DNA of 64,000 nucleotides from Pseudomonadota bacterium (GTDB lineage Bacteria > Myxococcota > Myxococcia > Myxococcales > Myxococcaceae). The notes beneath the pieces are model-generated. The model ran no database searches and was not told the DNA's origin. It worked only from the letters and a program-made list of their open reading frames with translations. The translations under genes and the position numbers were made by a program. The DNA lies in contig JAFAAN010000062.1 of NCBI GenBank assembly GCA_023426545.1, positions 1 through 64,000 on the forward strand, read 5' to 3'. Shown here piece by piece: positions 24,012-32,953 of this stretch (its first letter is position 1; each line of letters begins with the position of its first letter).

Positions 24012-25638
24012 GTGAGATGACTCCCTTCGAGGCCAGGCCCGCGAGCAGCGTCCGCAGGGCCGCGTCGGGCTGCGCTGGGTCGTCCAGCACCAGCCTGTCG
24101 CCCAGATACGCGCGTGCAGCCTCCGGCAGCGTGGGCTGACTGGAGGGCGTGGCGACACCCCACGCCCGGTCAGCGATGCGCGGCAGCAGTGTCTGCGCGC
24201 AGACCGTCTCCATCCCCAGCAGCACCACCGGCCCGCTCGACGCGCGCACCGCCGTCTCCAGCGATGAGGCGCCCGGCAGGGGGCTGTTCACATCGCGGCT
24301 CGCGGGGTGGTCGGGCGTGAACGTCGCCACGGTCACGCCGTCCCTAGACACGGTGTCCAGCTTCCCCGTGGCCGCTTCACCCCGGGGGCGCAGCGCGAGA
24401 ATTCGTGCTCCAGGCAGCCGCTCCGCGAGGCGCCGGGCCAGCAGGGCGCTCGGGTCTTCTGGGCGGACCACGAAGGCCGGGCAGACCAGCTCCACGGTGG
24501 CTCCTGGGGGCGACGGTGGGCGGCTGGCGCTCGCGTTCGAGCGTACGAACTGGAAGGCCTCGCGGACCTGCTCGGCGACAGCCTCCTGGGACAAGGCGGT
24601 GATGCGCTCTCGCTGGGCGGCGAGCACCTGATCGCGCAGGGCCGAGTTGCGCTCCAGCACGGCGAGCAGCTCGGCCACCTCGCGTGGGTCGTCTGACAGC
24701 GTTGCGAGGCCCGCGCCCCCGAGGGTCTCGGGGACCGCGGCGGCGCCGTAGGCCACGACGGGGACGTTCCGGTACATGGCCTCCAGCAGCGGCACGCCGA
24801 AGCCCTCGTGCCGGCTCATGGAGAGGTACGCGGACGCAGTGAAGAAGCAGGCGGAGAGCTGAGCGGCGCTGACGCGCCCCAGGAAGAGGACGCGCTCGGC
24901 GCCCAGCACATCCTTCACTCCGTGGAGGTAGGCGCCGTAGGGGCCATCGCGGTGCAGCGCGCCCGCGATGACGAGCCGGCTGCGGGGCTGGTAGAGCCGC
25001 TGGTACGCGGTGAAGACGCGCAGCACGTCATCCACCTTCTTGCTGGGCACCGCGCGGCCCACGAAGAGGATGTTGGCATGGCCATCGTCCAGCTCCGCTT
25101 GGAGCACGGGGTCCGGCGCCGCGTCGAAGGCCGCCCAGTCGATGGCGAAGGGCAGGAGCGCGACGTGGGGATAGCCCGCGGCCGCCAGCTCCTCCGCGCT
25201 GAAGCGTGAGTAGGCGAAGGCCGCTTCGACGTGGGGCCGCATCGCCAGCAGCTCGTCGCGCGCGGCGTCGCACGCGGCGGACACCTTCCGCTCGAAGCCC
25301 TCGAACAGCCGGGCGGGCGTCACGTTGTGGTACACGAGCACCTTGCGCCCCGGGCTGCGCGCGAGGCGTGGCACCAGCCGTGACTCGAAGCTGTGGTGCA
25401 CCAGCAGGATGCTGTCGCGGGAGGCATCGCTCGCGAGCTGGCGCACCGGGTGGACCTGGTCCTTGCAGGCGTCGTCCCAGGCGTCGGCGTAGATTTCGGA
25501 GGCGTGGCCCCAGCGGCGCAGCAGGCCCTGGAGATAGCGCACCTGGTTGCCCACGGCGTCACCCCACGCGAGCCTCGGCAGCACCTGGTGGATGGCGGGG
25601 AGCCCTGTCCGGCGGGTTGGGGGTCTGGGGGCGCTCAC
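24001..25638 (-). CDS. GT4 family glycosyltransferase with C-terminal extension
   Basis: The product is 545 residues from GTG 25638, which has AGGGAG 6 bases upstream. The open frame continues far upstream, but that part lies opposite rfbB and is not coding. The GT-B fold is clear: IHQVLPRLAWGDAVGNQV at the N-terminus and SRHEGFGVPLLEAMYRNVPV for the donor site, with Glu in EGFG. After about residue 360 come 180 residues that look like a second, shorter Rossmann-type domain without a donor motif. It diverges from rfbB and heads the minus-strand polysaccharide operon. The similarity to rhamnosyl- and mannosyltransferases is general only. Confidence 0.82.
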   Translation of the reverse strand: MSAPRPPTRRTGLPAIHQVLPRLAWGDAVGNQVRYLQGLLRRWGHASEIYADAWDDACKDQVHPVRQLASDASRDSILLVHHSFESRLVPRLARSPGRKVLVYHNVTPARLFEGFERKVSAACDAARDELLAMRPHVEAAFAYSRFSAEELAAAGYPHVALLPFAIDWAAFDAAPDPVLQAELDDGHANILFVGRAVPSKKVDDVLRVFTAYQRLYQPRSRLVIAGALHRDGPYGAYLHGVKDVLGAERVLFLGRVSAAQLSACFFTASAYLSMSRHEGFGVPLLEAMYRNVPVVAYGAAAVPETLGGAGLATLSDDPREVAELLAVLERNSALRDQVLAAQRERITALSQEAVAEQVREAFQFVRSNASASRPPSPPGATVELVCPAFVVRPEDPSALLARRLAERLPGARILALRPRGEAATGKLDTVSRDGVTVATFTPDHPASRDVNSPLPGASSLETAVRASSGPVVLLGMETVCAQTLLPRIADRAWGVATPSSQPTLPEAARAYLGDRLVLDDPAQPDAALRTLLAGLASKGVISHAT

Positions 25639-25695
25639 GGTCGGCTCCCTTACCTTCGTGCCGGGGCGCCGCACAAGCCTGCCCTCCCTCTCACC

Positions 25696-25724
25696 TTGAC
25701 GGTCGTGGACCCCTTCGATACGCA
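25696..25724 (+). promoter_or_regulatory. Candidate promoter of the rhamnose operon
   Basis: TTGACG matches the -35 consensus at five of six bases. TACGCA lies 17 bases further on; GATACG at 15 bases is an alternative. It sits in the 120-base divergent gap, 34 bases before the rfbB ATG. Confidence 0.38.
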
Positions 25725-25758
25725 GGCCACCCCCCCGAGCACACGAGGTCCACGGGAC

Positions 25759-26784
25759 ATGAACGTACTGGTGACAGGTGGCTGTGGGTTCATCGGCTCG
25801 AACCTCGTGAAGTACCTGCGCCGCGAGCGGCCCGCCTGGACGGTGGTCAACCTCGACAAGCTCACGTACGCCGGCAACCTCGAGAACCTGTCCGAGCTCG
25901 AGGGCGACCCCCAGCACATCTTCATCCGGGGCGATATCGGCAACCGGGAGCTGGTGGAGCACCTGATGTCCGTGCACGCCATCGACGCGGTGATGCACCT
26001 GGCGGCGGAGAGCCACGTCGACCGCTCCATCCTCGGGCCGGAGGTGTTCGTCACCACCAACGTGCTCGGCACGCAGCGGCTCCTGGAGGCCAGCCGCGCG
26101 CGCGGCGTGAAGCGCTTCCTCATGGTGTCCACCGACGAGGTCTATGGCTCGCTCGGTCCTACGGGCGCCTTCACCGAATCCTCGCCCCTTCAGCCGTCCA
26201 GCCCCTATTCCGCCAGCAAGACGAACTCCGACCTGTTGGCCCTCGCGTACCACCACACCTTCCAGCTCGACGTGGTGGTGACGCGATGCTCGAACAACTA
26301 CGGGCGTTATCAGTTCCCGGAGAAGTTGATTCCTTTGATGGTGGTGAACGCGCTGCATGACAAGCCGCTGCCGGTGTACGGCGATGGAGGCAACGTGCGC
26401 GACTGGCTCCACGTCGAGGACCACTGCCGGGCCTTGTTGCTGGCGCTGGAGCAGGGGCGGGCGGGGGAGGTCTACAACATCGGCGGTGGGGCGGAGCGGC
26501 GGAACATCGACATCGTGAAGGCGATTCTCGGCCTGCTGGGCAAGCCGGAGTCGCTCATCCAGTACGTGAAGGATCGGCCGGGGCATGATCGGCGCTACGC
26601 CATCGACCCGTCGAAGATTCGCGCGGAGCTGGGGTGGTCGCCGGCGCACACGTTCGAGGACGGGCTGGCGGAGACGGTGCGCTGGTTCGTGGATCACCCG
26701 GCGTGGTGGGAGCGGGTGACCAGCGGCGCCTATCGCCAGTACTTCGAGACGCAGTACCGCACGCGGTTGCAGGGGAGGACTTGA
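25759..26784 (+). CDS. rfbB: dTDP-glucose 4,6-dehydratase
   Basis: RfbB/RmlB converts dTDP-glucose to dTDP-4-keto-6-deoxyglucose with bound NAD. The product is 341 residues. The nucleotide-binding motif is TGGCGFIGSN (6-15), the catalytic STDEVYG is at 124-130, and the YxxxK pair is Tyr150-Lys154 (YSASK). LAAESHVDRS near residue 81 is diagnostic for this enzyme within the SDR family. It is the first gene of the rfbBDAC-MFS run, with gaps of 15 bases or less throughout. Confidence 0.95.
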   Translation: MNVLVTGGCGFIGSNLVKYLRRERPAWTVVNLDKLTYAGNLENLSELEGDPQHIFIRGDIGNRELVEHLMSVHAIDAVMHLAAESHVDRSILGPEVFVTTNVLGTQRLLEASRARGVKRFLMVSTDEVYGSLGPTGAFTESSPLQPSSPYSASKTNSDLLALAYHHTFQLDVVVTRCSNNYGRYQFPEKLIPLMVVNALHDKPLPVYGDGGNVRDWLHVEDHCRALLLALEQGRAGEVYNIGGGAERRNIDIVKAILGLLGKPESLIQYVKDRPGHDRRYAIDPSKIRAELGWSPAHTFEDGLAETVRWFVDHPAWWERVTSGAYRQYFETQYRTRLQGRT

Positions 26785-26789
26785 GCGCC

Positions 26790-27692
26790 ATGCGCTTCCT
26801 CGTCACGGGTTCCAATGGTCTGGTCGGCAGCCGCGTGTGCGCGATGCTCCACCAGGGCGGACACGAGGTGCTGGGCCTGGGGCGGGGCGCGCGCCGCATG
26901 GGCGGCGACTACGCCTACGCGAGCGTGGACCTGACGCACGAGGCGGAGGTCGCCGCGGCCCTGGCGTCCGCCGCGCCCGAGGTCGTCATCCACTGTGCCG
27001 CCATGACGGAGGTGGACGCCTGCGAGAAGGACCCCGAGGCCGCGTACGCGGGCAACGTGACCGCCGCCGCCGCCGTGGCGCGGGGGGCCCGCAAGGCGGG
27101 AGCGCACCTGGTGCACGTGTCCACGGACTACGTCTTCGACGGCGAGGCCGGGCCCTATGACGAGGCCGCGGTGCCGAACCCTCGGGGTGTCTACTCGGTG
27201 ACGAAGCACATGGGCGAGCAGGCCTCGCGGGTGCTCGCGCCCGGTTGTGCCATCGCGCGCACGGCGGTCGTCTACGGCTGGCCTCCGGTGGAGGGCCGCC
27301 TCAACTTCGGCGCATGGCTGGTGACGGCGTTGGAGAAAGGGCAGCAGGTGCGCCTCTTCGAGGACCAGATGGTGTCCCCCAGCTTCGCGGACAACGTGGC
27401 GGCCATGCTGGTGGAGCTGGGCACGCGGCGCCTTGGTGGAGTGTGGAACACTTGTGGCGGCACCGTCATCGACCGGGTGGGCTTTGGCCGGGCGCTGTGC
27501 GAGGTGTTCGGCTTCGATGCGCGTCTCATCGTTCCCACGCGCATGGCGGACTTGAAGCTCGCCAGTCCTCGTCCGCTGAAGAGTGGCCTTCGCACGGACA
27601 AGGTCCGTCACGGGCTTTCCGTTCCGCCCCTGGAGCTGGCGGAGTCGTTGACGCGCTTCCACGCAAGCTGGGTTTCGGCCCGCGGACACTAA
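26790..27692 (+). CDS. rfbD: dTDP-4-dehydrorhamnose reductase family protein
   Basis: RfbD/RmlD performs the final reduction to dTDP-L-rhamnose with NAD(P)H. The product is 300 residues. The Rossmann motif is TGSNGLVGS (6-14), STDYVFDG is at 111-118, and the YxxxK pair is Tyr135-Lys139. Typical RmlD has GQLG where this has GLVG, so it belongs to the broader sugar-nucleotide reductase family. The position between rfbB and rfbA makes the RmlD role likely. The start follows the rfbB stop by 5 bases. Confidence 0.85.
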   Translation: MRFLVTGSNGLVGSRVCAMLHQGGHEVLGLGRGARRMGGDYAYASVDLTHEAEVAAALASAAPEVVIHCAAMTEVDACEKDPEAAYAGNVTAAAAVARGARKAGAHLVHVSTDYVFDGEAGPYDEAAVPNPRGVYSVTKHMGEQASRVLAPGCAIARTAVVYGWPPVEGRLNFGAWLVTALEKGQQVRLFEDQMVSPSFADNVAAMLVELGTRRLGGVWNTCGGTVIDRVGFGRALCEVFGFDARLIVPTRMADLKLASPRPLKSGLRTDKVRHGLSVPPLELAESLTRFHASWVSARGH

Positions 27693-27707
27693 CGTTCCGA
27701 GGTGGAC

Positions 27708-28589
27708 ATGAAGGGCATCATCCTCGCCGGTGGCTCGGGAACGCGGCTGTACCCGCTGACGCGCGTGGTCAGCAAGCAGCTGCTGCCCGTGCACGACAAG
27801 CCGATGATCTACTACCCGCTGAGCACGCTGATGCTGGCGGGCATCCGCGACGTGCTGGTCATCTCCACGCCGCAGGACCTGCCGCGCTTCAGGGAGCTGC
27901 TGGGCAGCGGCGCGCAGTGGGGCATGCGCTTCGCCTTCGCGGAGCAGCCCCGCCCGGAGGGGCTGGCGCAGGCCTTCGTCATCGGCCGCGAGTTCGTGGG
28001 GCAGGACAGCGTGTCGCTGGTGCTGGGCGACAACATCTTCTACGGCCACGGCCTGGTCGAGATGGTGAAGCGCGCGGCGTCGCGGACCTCGGGCGCGACG
28101 GTGTTCGGCTACTACGTGAAGGACCCGGAGCGCTACGGCGTGGTGGAGCTGGACGCGAAGAACCGCGCGGTGAGCCTGGAGGAGAAGCCGCAGAAGCCCA
28201 AGTCCAACTACGCCGTCACGGGGTTGTACTTCTACGACAACCAGGTGCTGGACATCGCGGCGGGGCTGAAGCCGAGCAGGCGCGGAGAGCTGGAGATCAC
28301 CGACGTGAACGCGGAGTACCTGCGCCGCGGGCAGCTCGACGTGGAGCTCATGGGGCGCGGCTATGCGTGGCTGGACACCGGTACGCACGAGTCGCTGATG
28401 CAGGCGTCGAACTTCATCGAAATCATCGAGCGCCGCCAGGGGCTCAAGGTGGCGTGCCCGGAGGAAATCGCGTTCCGCATGGGCTACATCGACGCTCAGC
28501 AGCTCAGGACGCTGGCGGACCCGATGCTCAAGAACGACTACGGCCAGTACCTGCTGGCCCTCGCGGAGAACCGGGGGGCCGTGTCGTGA
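27708..28589 (+). CDS. rfbA: Glucose-1-phosphate thymidylyltransferase
   Basis: RfbA/RmlA makes dTDP-glucose from dTTP and glucose 1-phosphate, the first step of the rhamnose pathway, and is usually inhibited by dTDP-rhamnose. The product is 293 residues from ATG 27708, which has GAGG 5 bases upstream; a GTG at 27702 overlaps that site. The nucleotidyltransferase motif LAGGSGTRLYPLT is at 6-18, with SKQLLPVHDKPMIYYPLS after it and the metal-binding LGDNIFYG at 106-113. Its stop codon overlaps the rfbC start. Confidence 0.96.
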   Translation: MKGIILAGGSGTRLYPLTRVVSKQLLPVHDKPMIYYPLSTLMLAGIRDVLVISTPQDLPRFRELLGSGAQWGMRFAFAEQPRPEGLAQAFVIGREFVGQDSVSLVLGDNIFYGHGLVEMVKRAASRTSGATVFGYYVKDPERYGVVELDAKNRAVSLEEKPQKPKSNYAVTGLYFYDNQVLDIAAGLKPSRRGELEITDVNAEYLRRGQLDVELMGRGYAWLDTGTHESLMQASNFIEIIERRQGLKVACPEEIAFRMGYIDAQQLRTLADPMLKNDYGQYLLALAENRGAVS

Positions 28590-29137
28590 AGGTGACTCCG
28601 CTGGAGATTCCCGAGGTGTTGCTGCTGGAGCCGAAGGTGTTCGGCGATGACCGCGGCTTCTTCATGGAGATGTTCCACGCGGCGCGGTACGCGGAGGCCG
28701 GAATCCACGGGCCCTTCGTGCAGGACAACTATTCGCGTTCGGCGAAGGGGACGCTGCGGGGGCTGCACTTCCAGGAGCCTCGGGCCCAGGGAAAGCTGGT
28801 GCAGGTGCTGGCGGGCGCCGTGTACGACGTCGCGGTGGACGTGCGGCGTGGCTCGCCTTCCTTCGGCAGGTGGGTGGCCGCCGAGCTGTCCGCCGAGAAC
28901 CGGCGGCAGCTCTGGATTCCGCCCGGCTTCGCCCACGGCTTCTGCGTGGTGAGCGACTCCGCGGACTTCCATTACAAATGCACGGCGCTCTACGCGCCGG
29001 AGGCGGAGCGCGGCATCGCATGGAATGACCCGGCCCTGGCGATTCCCTGGCCGGTGCGCGAGCCGCTGCTGTCCCCGAAGGATGCGCGGGCCCCACGGCT
29101 CCAGGACGCGCCGGTGCTGCCGGAGTACGCGGGCTGA
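28586..29137 (+). CDS. rfbC: dTDP-4-dehydrorhamnose 3,5-epimerase
   Basis: RfbC/RmlC epimerises C3 and C5 of dTDP-4-keto-6-deoxyglucose. The product is 183 residues from GTG 28586, overlapping the rfbA stop by 4 bases. The cupin fold residues are present: FGDDRGFFMEMF (19-30), catalytic His61 in RGLHFQ, Lys70, VAVDVRRGSPSFG, IPPGFAHGF and Tyr136 in ALYAPEAERGI. The set rfbB, rfbD, rfbA, rfbC is complete, so the cell can make dTDP-L-rhamnose from glucose 1-phosphate. Confidence 0.95.
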   Translation: MKVTPLEIPEVLLLEPKVFGDDRGFFMEMFHAARYAEAGIHGPFVQDNYSRSAKGTLRGLHFQEPRAQGKLVQVLAGAVYDVAVDVRRGSPSFGRWVAAELSAENRRQLWIPPGFAHGFCVVSDSADFHYKCTALYAPEAERGIAWNDPALAIPWPVREPLLSPKDARAPRLQDAPVLPEYAG

Positions 29138-29140
29138 GCC

Positions 29141-30574
29141 GTGGCGGAGCGCTCGGCGCCGAGTGAGGTTGTCTCCTCCCCAGGGCCGCAGAGGGGCTCC
29201 CGGCTGGCGTCGATGGCCGTGGCCAGCGCGCTGTTCATGGAGTTCGTCGACTCCACCGCGCTGTCCACCGCGCTGCCCCGCTTGTCGCAGGTGTTCGGCA
29301 CGGACCCCGTCCACCTGAAGCTGGCCCTGACGTCCTACATCCTGGCGCTGGCCGTGCTGGCGCCAGCGAGCGGCTGGATCGCGGACCGGTTCGGCCCCCG
29401 GCGCATCTTCATGATCGCGATGGGCGTGTTCCTCATGGGCTCCGTGCTCTGTGGGTTCTCGCAGTCGCTCACCCAGCTCGTCATCTACCGCACGCTGCAG
29501 GGGCTGGGGGGCGCGCTGATGACGCCGGTGGGACGCATCATCGTGGTGAGCTCGGCGCCTCGCGAGCGGTTGGTCTCCGCGCTGAGCTGGTTCACCATGC
29601 CCGCGCTGGTGGGGCCGCTGGTGGGGCCACCGCTGGCGGGGCTCATCCTGGGCGTCGCGGACTGGCCGTGGATCTTCTTCATCAACGTGCCCGTGGGCCT
29701 GCTGGGCATGATTGCAGTGGCGCGCCTCGTGCCACCCCTGCACCAGCCGGACCCCGGGCCATTCGATACGCGCGGCTTCCTGCTGTCGTCCATCGCCATC
29801 ACCACCTTCATCGGCGCCGCGGAGACGGTGGGCGTCGGGCTGATGCCGCTGCCTCTGCAACTGGGACTGGTGGCCATCGCGCTCAGCACGTTGGCCGCCT
29901 ACGTGTGGCACGCGCTGCGCGTCGAGCGGCCCGTGCTGAACATCCGGCTGCTGCGCATCGACACCTTCCGGGCCAGCCTCATGGGCGGAACCCTGGTGCG
30001 GATGGGGCTGGGGGCGACGCCGTTCCTGTTGCCGCTGCTGTTCCAGGTCGGCCTGGGTTGGACGCCGGTCGAGGCAGGGCTCGTCACCATTGGCAATGGG
30101 ATGGGCGCGCTCGCGTGCAAGCCCGTGGCGCCGCTCATCATCCGGCGGGTGGGCTTCCGCCAGACGCTCATCTTCGCCAACCTCGCATCCGCCGTCATGA
30201 CGGCGGTACCGGCCTTGTTCCGGCAGTCCACGCCGATTCCGCTCATCATCCTGGCGCTCATCGTCAGTGGGTTCATGCGCTCGCTGCAGTTCACCGCCAC
30301 CAATGCCGTGGCCTATGCGGACATCCCCACGCAGACGGTGAGCAATGCGTCCACGCTCTCGGTGGTGACACAGCAGATGGCGCTGGGGCTGGGCATCAGC
30401 TTCGGCGGGTTGATGCTGCACCTGGCTCGTGGAGCCGGAGAGGCGCCGCTGACGCCGGAGCGCTTCGTGCTGCCGTTCATCGCGGTGGGCGTCATCTCGT
30501 CGCTGGCCGGTCCGCTGTTCCGCCGGTTGTCGCCCACCGCGGGGGCGCATATCGGCGGACGCAGGGGCGGATGA
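29141..30574 (+). CDS. MFS transporter, DHA2 (14-helix) type
   Basis: This 477-residue inner-membrane protein has about 14 hydrophobic segments. MFS motif A is readable as GWIADRFGPRRIF after helix 2, and the motif C region of antiporters as ALVGPLVGPPLAGL. ALFMEFVDSTALSTALP in helix 1 is typical of EmrB/QacA-type drug exporters. The GTG start lies 3 bases after rfbC, so it may be cotranscribed with the rhamnose genes. A link to sugar metabolism is not supported by sequence; the substrate is unknown. Confidence 0.85.
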   Translation: MAERSAPSEVVSSPGPQRGSRLASMAVASALFMEFVDSTALSTALPRLSQVFGTDPVHLKLALTSYILALAVLAPASGWIADRFGPRRIFMIAMGVFLMGSVLCGFSQSLTQLVIYRTLQGLGGALMTPVGRIIVVSSAPRERLVSALSWFTMPALVGPLVGPPLAGLILGVADWPWIFFINVPVGLLGMIAVARLVPPLHQPDPGPFDTRGFLLSSIAITTFIGAAETVGVGLMPLPLQLGLVAIALSTLAAYVWHALRVERPVLNIRLLRIDTFRASLMGGTLVRMGLGATPFLLPLLFQVGLGWTPVEAGLVTIGNGMGALACKPVAPLIIRRVGFRQTLIFANLASAVMTAVPALFRQSTPIPLIILALIVSGFMRSLQFTATNAVAYADIPTQTVSNASTLSVVTQQMALGLGISFGGLMLHLARGAGEAPLTPERFVLPFIAVGVISSLAGPLFRRLSPTAGAHIGGRRGG

Positions 30575-30718
30575 GCCGGGGCTCACGCGCCCGAGGGCAG
30601 CTCGGCCGCCTGCCCGCCCGCTCTCCGGGCGCGTACAGGGAGGCTGGGGATGGGAGGTCGCCTGGTGCACCGGCAATGCGCATCGTTCCCCGGGTCGCAA
30701 CACCTCCGAGGAGGCGGG

Positions 30719-31798
30719 ATGGTGCTCCCTGGCAAGGGGATGAGCTGGAAGGCGTTCTTCAAGACACTGAAGAACGAGTGGGTGCGCGACGAGGTGGGGG
30801 ATGTCGCCGGGGCGCTGACGTTCCGGGTGATTCTGGCGCTGTTCCCGTTCCTGCTGTTCCTGGTGTCGCTGGCCGGACTCATCATCGAGCCAGCCCAGGC
30901 GCAGGTGCTCATCCATGAGCTGGCGCGCGTGGCGCCGAGGGAAGTGACGCTCATCCTGAGTGAGCGCATCCAGTCGCTGGCGAACAGCCGGCCGGTGGGA
31001 TTGTTGACGGTGGGTGGCGTCGGCGCTGTCTGGGCCGCCTCCAGGGGGGTGGTGGCGCTGATTTCGGCGCTCAACAAGGTCTATGGCGTGACGGAGTCCC
31101 GTCCCATCTGGAAGCTGCGCGGCATCGCGCTGCTGATGACGCTGGGCGCCGCGGTGGTGTCCATCCTCGCGGCGTTCGCGGTCATCGTCACGCCCGCCCT
31201 AGCCGGCAAGCTGCCCGGCGAGCTGGGCGCAGTGGTCATGTGGCTGCGGCTCCCGGTGGCGGGGCTGCTGATGATGTTCCTGTGGGCGGTGCTCTACTAC
31301 GTGCTGCCCGACGTGGAGCAGCGGTTCCGGTTCATCACCCCGGGCTCCGTGGTGGGGGTACTCATCTGGGTGGTGGCGTCGTGGGGCTTCTCCCAATACG
31401 TGGCCAACTTCGGCAAGTACGACGTCAACTACGGCGCCATCGGCGGCGTCATCGTCATGCTGTTGTGGATGTGGATCTCCGCGCAGGTCATCCTGCTGGG
31501 CGCCGAAATCAATGCCATCCTCGAGCACCGTTCCCCGGAGGGGAAGGCGCCCGGGCAGAAGGTCCCCGCGCAGGGCAAGGCGCTGGCCGCCACGAAGACG
31601 GAGCTGGAGGCCGGAGGCGCGGTGCTGCCGGGAGCCCCCGGATTCCGACCGGTGGTGGACCCGGTGAGGGGGCCGCCCATGGACGTGCCCCCCGTGATGC
31701 CCCCCCGCCTGCGAGACACGCCACTCGCGGCGGCCTTCAAGTGGGCCGCGGGCATGGGGCTGGGCCTGTTCCTGCTGCGCAGGACGACGTCCCGCTAG
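30719..31798 (+). CDS. YihY/UPF0761 family membrane protein
   Basis: The product is 359 residues from ATG 30719, preceded by CGAGGAGG at a 4-base spacing. Six hydrophobic segments are visible. The N-terminal family signature reads DEVGDVAGALTFRVILALFP and the middle WLRLPVAGLLMMFLWAVLYY then LPDVEQRFRFITPG. The last 90 residues form a soluble proline-rich tail. The family was once called ribonuclease BN, but that assignment is not supported; its function in the inner membrane is unsettled. The 144-base gap before it, after the MFS gene, contains nothing recognisable apart from the ribosome binding site. Confidence 0.85.
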   Translation: MVLPGKGMSWKAFFKTLKNEWVRDEVGDVAGALTFRVILALFPFLLFLVSLAGLIIEPAQAQVLIHELARVAPREVTLILSERIQSLANSRPVGLLTVGGVGAVWAASRGVVALISALNKVYGVTESRPIWKLRGIALLMTLGAAVVSILAAFAVIVTPALAGKLPGELGAVVMWLRLPVAGLLMMFLWAVLYYVLPDVEQRFRFITPGSVVGVLIWVVASWGFSQYVANFGKYDVNYGAIGGVIVMLLWMWISAQVILLGAEINAILEHRSPEGKAPGQKVPAQGKALAATKTELEAGGAVLPGAPGFRPVVDPVRGPPMDVPPVMPPRLRDTPLAAAFKWAAGMGLGLFLLRRTTSR

Positions 31799-31850
31799 GG
31801 GGGCCCTCGATTCGAAGGCGCCTGAGCCGAGCCTGACAGAGGGGTGCTCG

Positions 31851-32864
31851 GTGACGGTGGTGTCGCCGCTCTGGATCTTCATGGCGGGGTTGCAGACGGT
31901 CCCCACCATCCAGGCCTCCATCCAGTCCTGCCCCGCGCCACGGGTCATCGGCGCGCAGGCCAAGAGGGGAAGCACGGTGGTGGTGCGCTTCAGCGGCCCC
32001 ATCGACACGGCCAGCGTGCAGTCCAACGGCAGCCAGTTCACCATTCCCGGGCTGAGTGTCACCGCGGCGGTGGCGCTGCACCCCTACGAGGTCCAGCTGG
32101 CCACGGGCAACCAGACGCCTCGGCAGCAGTACACGGTGACGGTGGCGTCGTCGGTGAGGGATGTGCGCGGCGTCGGGATGGACATGGCCGCCGCCTTCAT
32201 CAGCTTCCCGGGATACCTGCGCCCGGCCCGGCTGCGCCTGAGCGAGGTGGCTGCCAACGTCCAGGCCAACCGGGACCTGGTGGAGCTGCTCGTGGTGGAG
32301 AGCGGCTCGACCCTGGGCGCCACGCTGTTGGACGGGAACGCGACGCTGGCCACGCTCCCCGACGTGAATGCGATGGCGGGAGAGATCATCGTCATCCACC
32401 TCAACCCGGACCGCTTCACCCCGGGGGCGGACGCGCCCGCCTCGGAGACGCTCAGCAGGACCCAGTACCCCAGGAGTCAGTACGGCTCGAACTACGACAC
32501 GGCCTGGGACTTCCAGGGCGGCACCCTGGGGATCGGCACGGGGAACCGGACGCTGCGCATCCGTGACGCGTTCGGCATCACCCAGGACGCCTTGGCAGTC
32601 ATCGTCGTGGGCAATGTGTTTCCGGGATACCCCGCGCTGCTCCAGGAGATCCAGGCGGAGGGCCAGTGGCGGCCCTTCGACTGCCGAGGCGCCCCCTGCG
32701 ACTATGACAGCTCGCCCAGCGCGGCGGACGTCTCTGTCGACTGGAGCGATGCCTTCTACATGCAGGGCCGCGGCATTTCGGTGGCGCGCTACGGCTCGTC
32801 GGATTCGGACATGGCCAGCGACTGGCACGTGGGCGCGTCGTCGTTCGGCGTCGTCAACCCGTAG
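31851..32864 (+). CDS. Secreted Ig-like/lamin-tail-like protein of unknown function
   Basis: The product is 337 residues from GTG 31851, which has AGAGGGG 6 bases upstream. The N-terminus is hydrophobic without strong basic residues and has a Cys at residue 27, so export is likely but the signal type is unclear. Residues 28-120 resemble a bacterial Ig-like domain (VVVRFSGPIDTASVQSNGSQ). Residues 125 onwards resemble a lamin-tail domain (RLRLSEVAANVQANRDLVEL). Such domains are common in myxobacterial surface proteins. It converges with the ABC-F gene across a strong bidirectional hairpin. Confidence 0.62.
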   Translation: MTVVSPLWIFMAGLQTVPTIQASIQSCPAPRVIGAQAKRGSTVVVRFSGPIDTASVQSNGSQFTIPGLSVTAAVALHPYEVQLATGNQTPRQQYTVTVASSVRDVRGVGMDMAAAFISFPGYLRPARLRLSEVAANVQANRDLVELLVVESGSTLGATLLDGNATLATLPDVNAMAGEIIVIHLNPDRFTPGADAPASETLSRTQYPRSQYGSNYDTAWDFQGGTLGIGTGNRTLRIRDAFGITQDALAVIVVGNVFPGYPALLQEIQAEGQWRPFDCRGAPCDYDSSPSAADVSVDWSDAFYMQGRGISVARYGSSDSDMASDWHVGASSFGVVNP

Positions 32865-32884
32865 CGCACGCGGCGGGCGGTGAA

Positions 32885-32941
32885 ACGAGAATCGCCGCCT
32901 CGCCCCGGGGGTGTTCCTCCGGGCCGGGCGGCGATTCTCGT
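32885..32941. terminator. Bidirectional terminator hairpin between convergent genes
   Basis: A perfect 15-base-pair stem (32885-32899 with 32927-32941; arms ACGAGAATCGCCGCC and its complement) encloses a second GC-rich inner stem. No T tract follows on either side. It lies between the stops of the Ig-like gene and the ABC-F gene. Confidence 0.75.
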
Positions 32942-32953
32942 CACCACCTGGGC

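Noticed and set aside
25639..26697. Upstream extension of the GT4 gene on the minus strand
   Set aside because: It lies opposite rfbB, reads as His- and Arg-rich low-complexity sequence, and GTG 25638 has a strong ribosome binding site.
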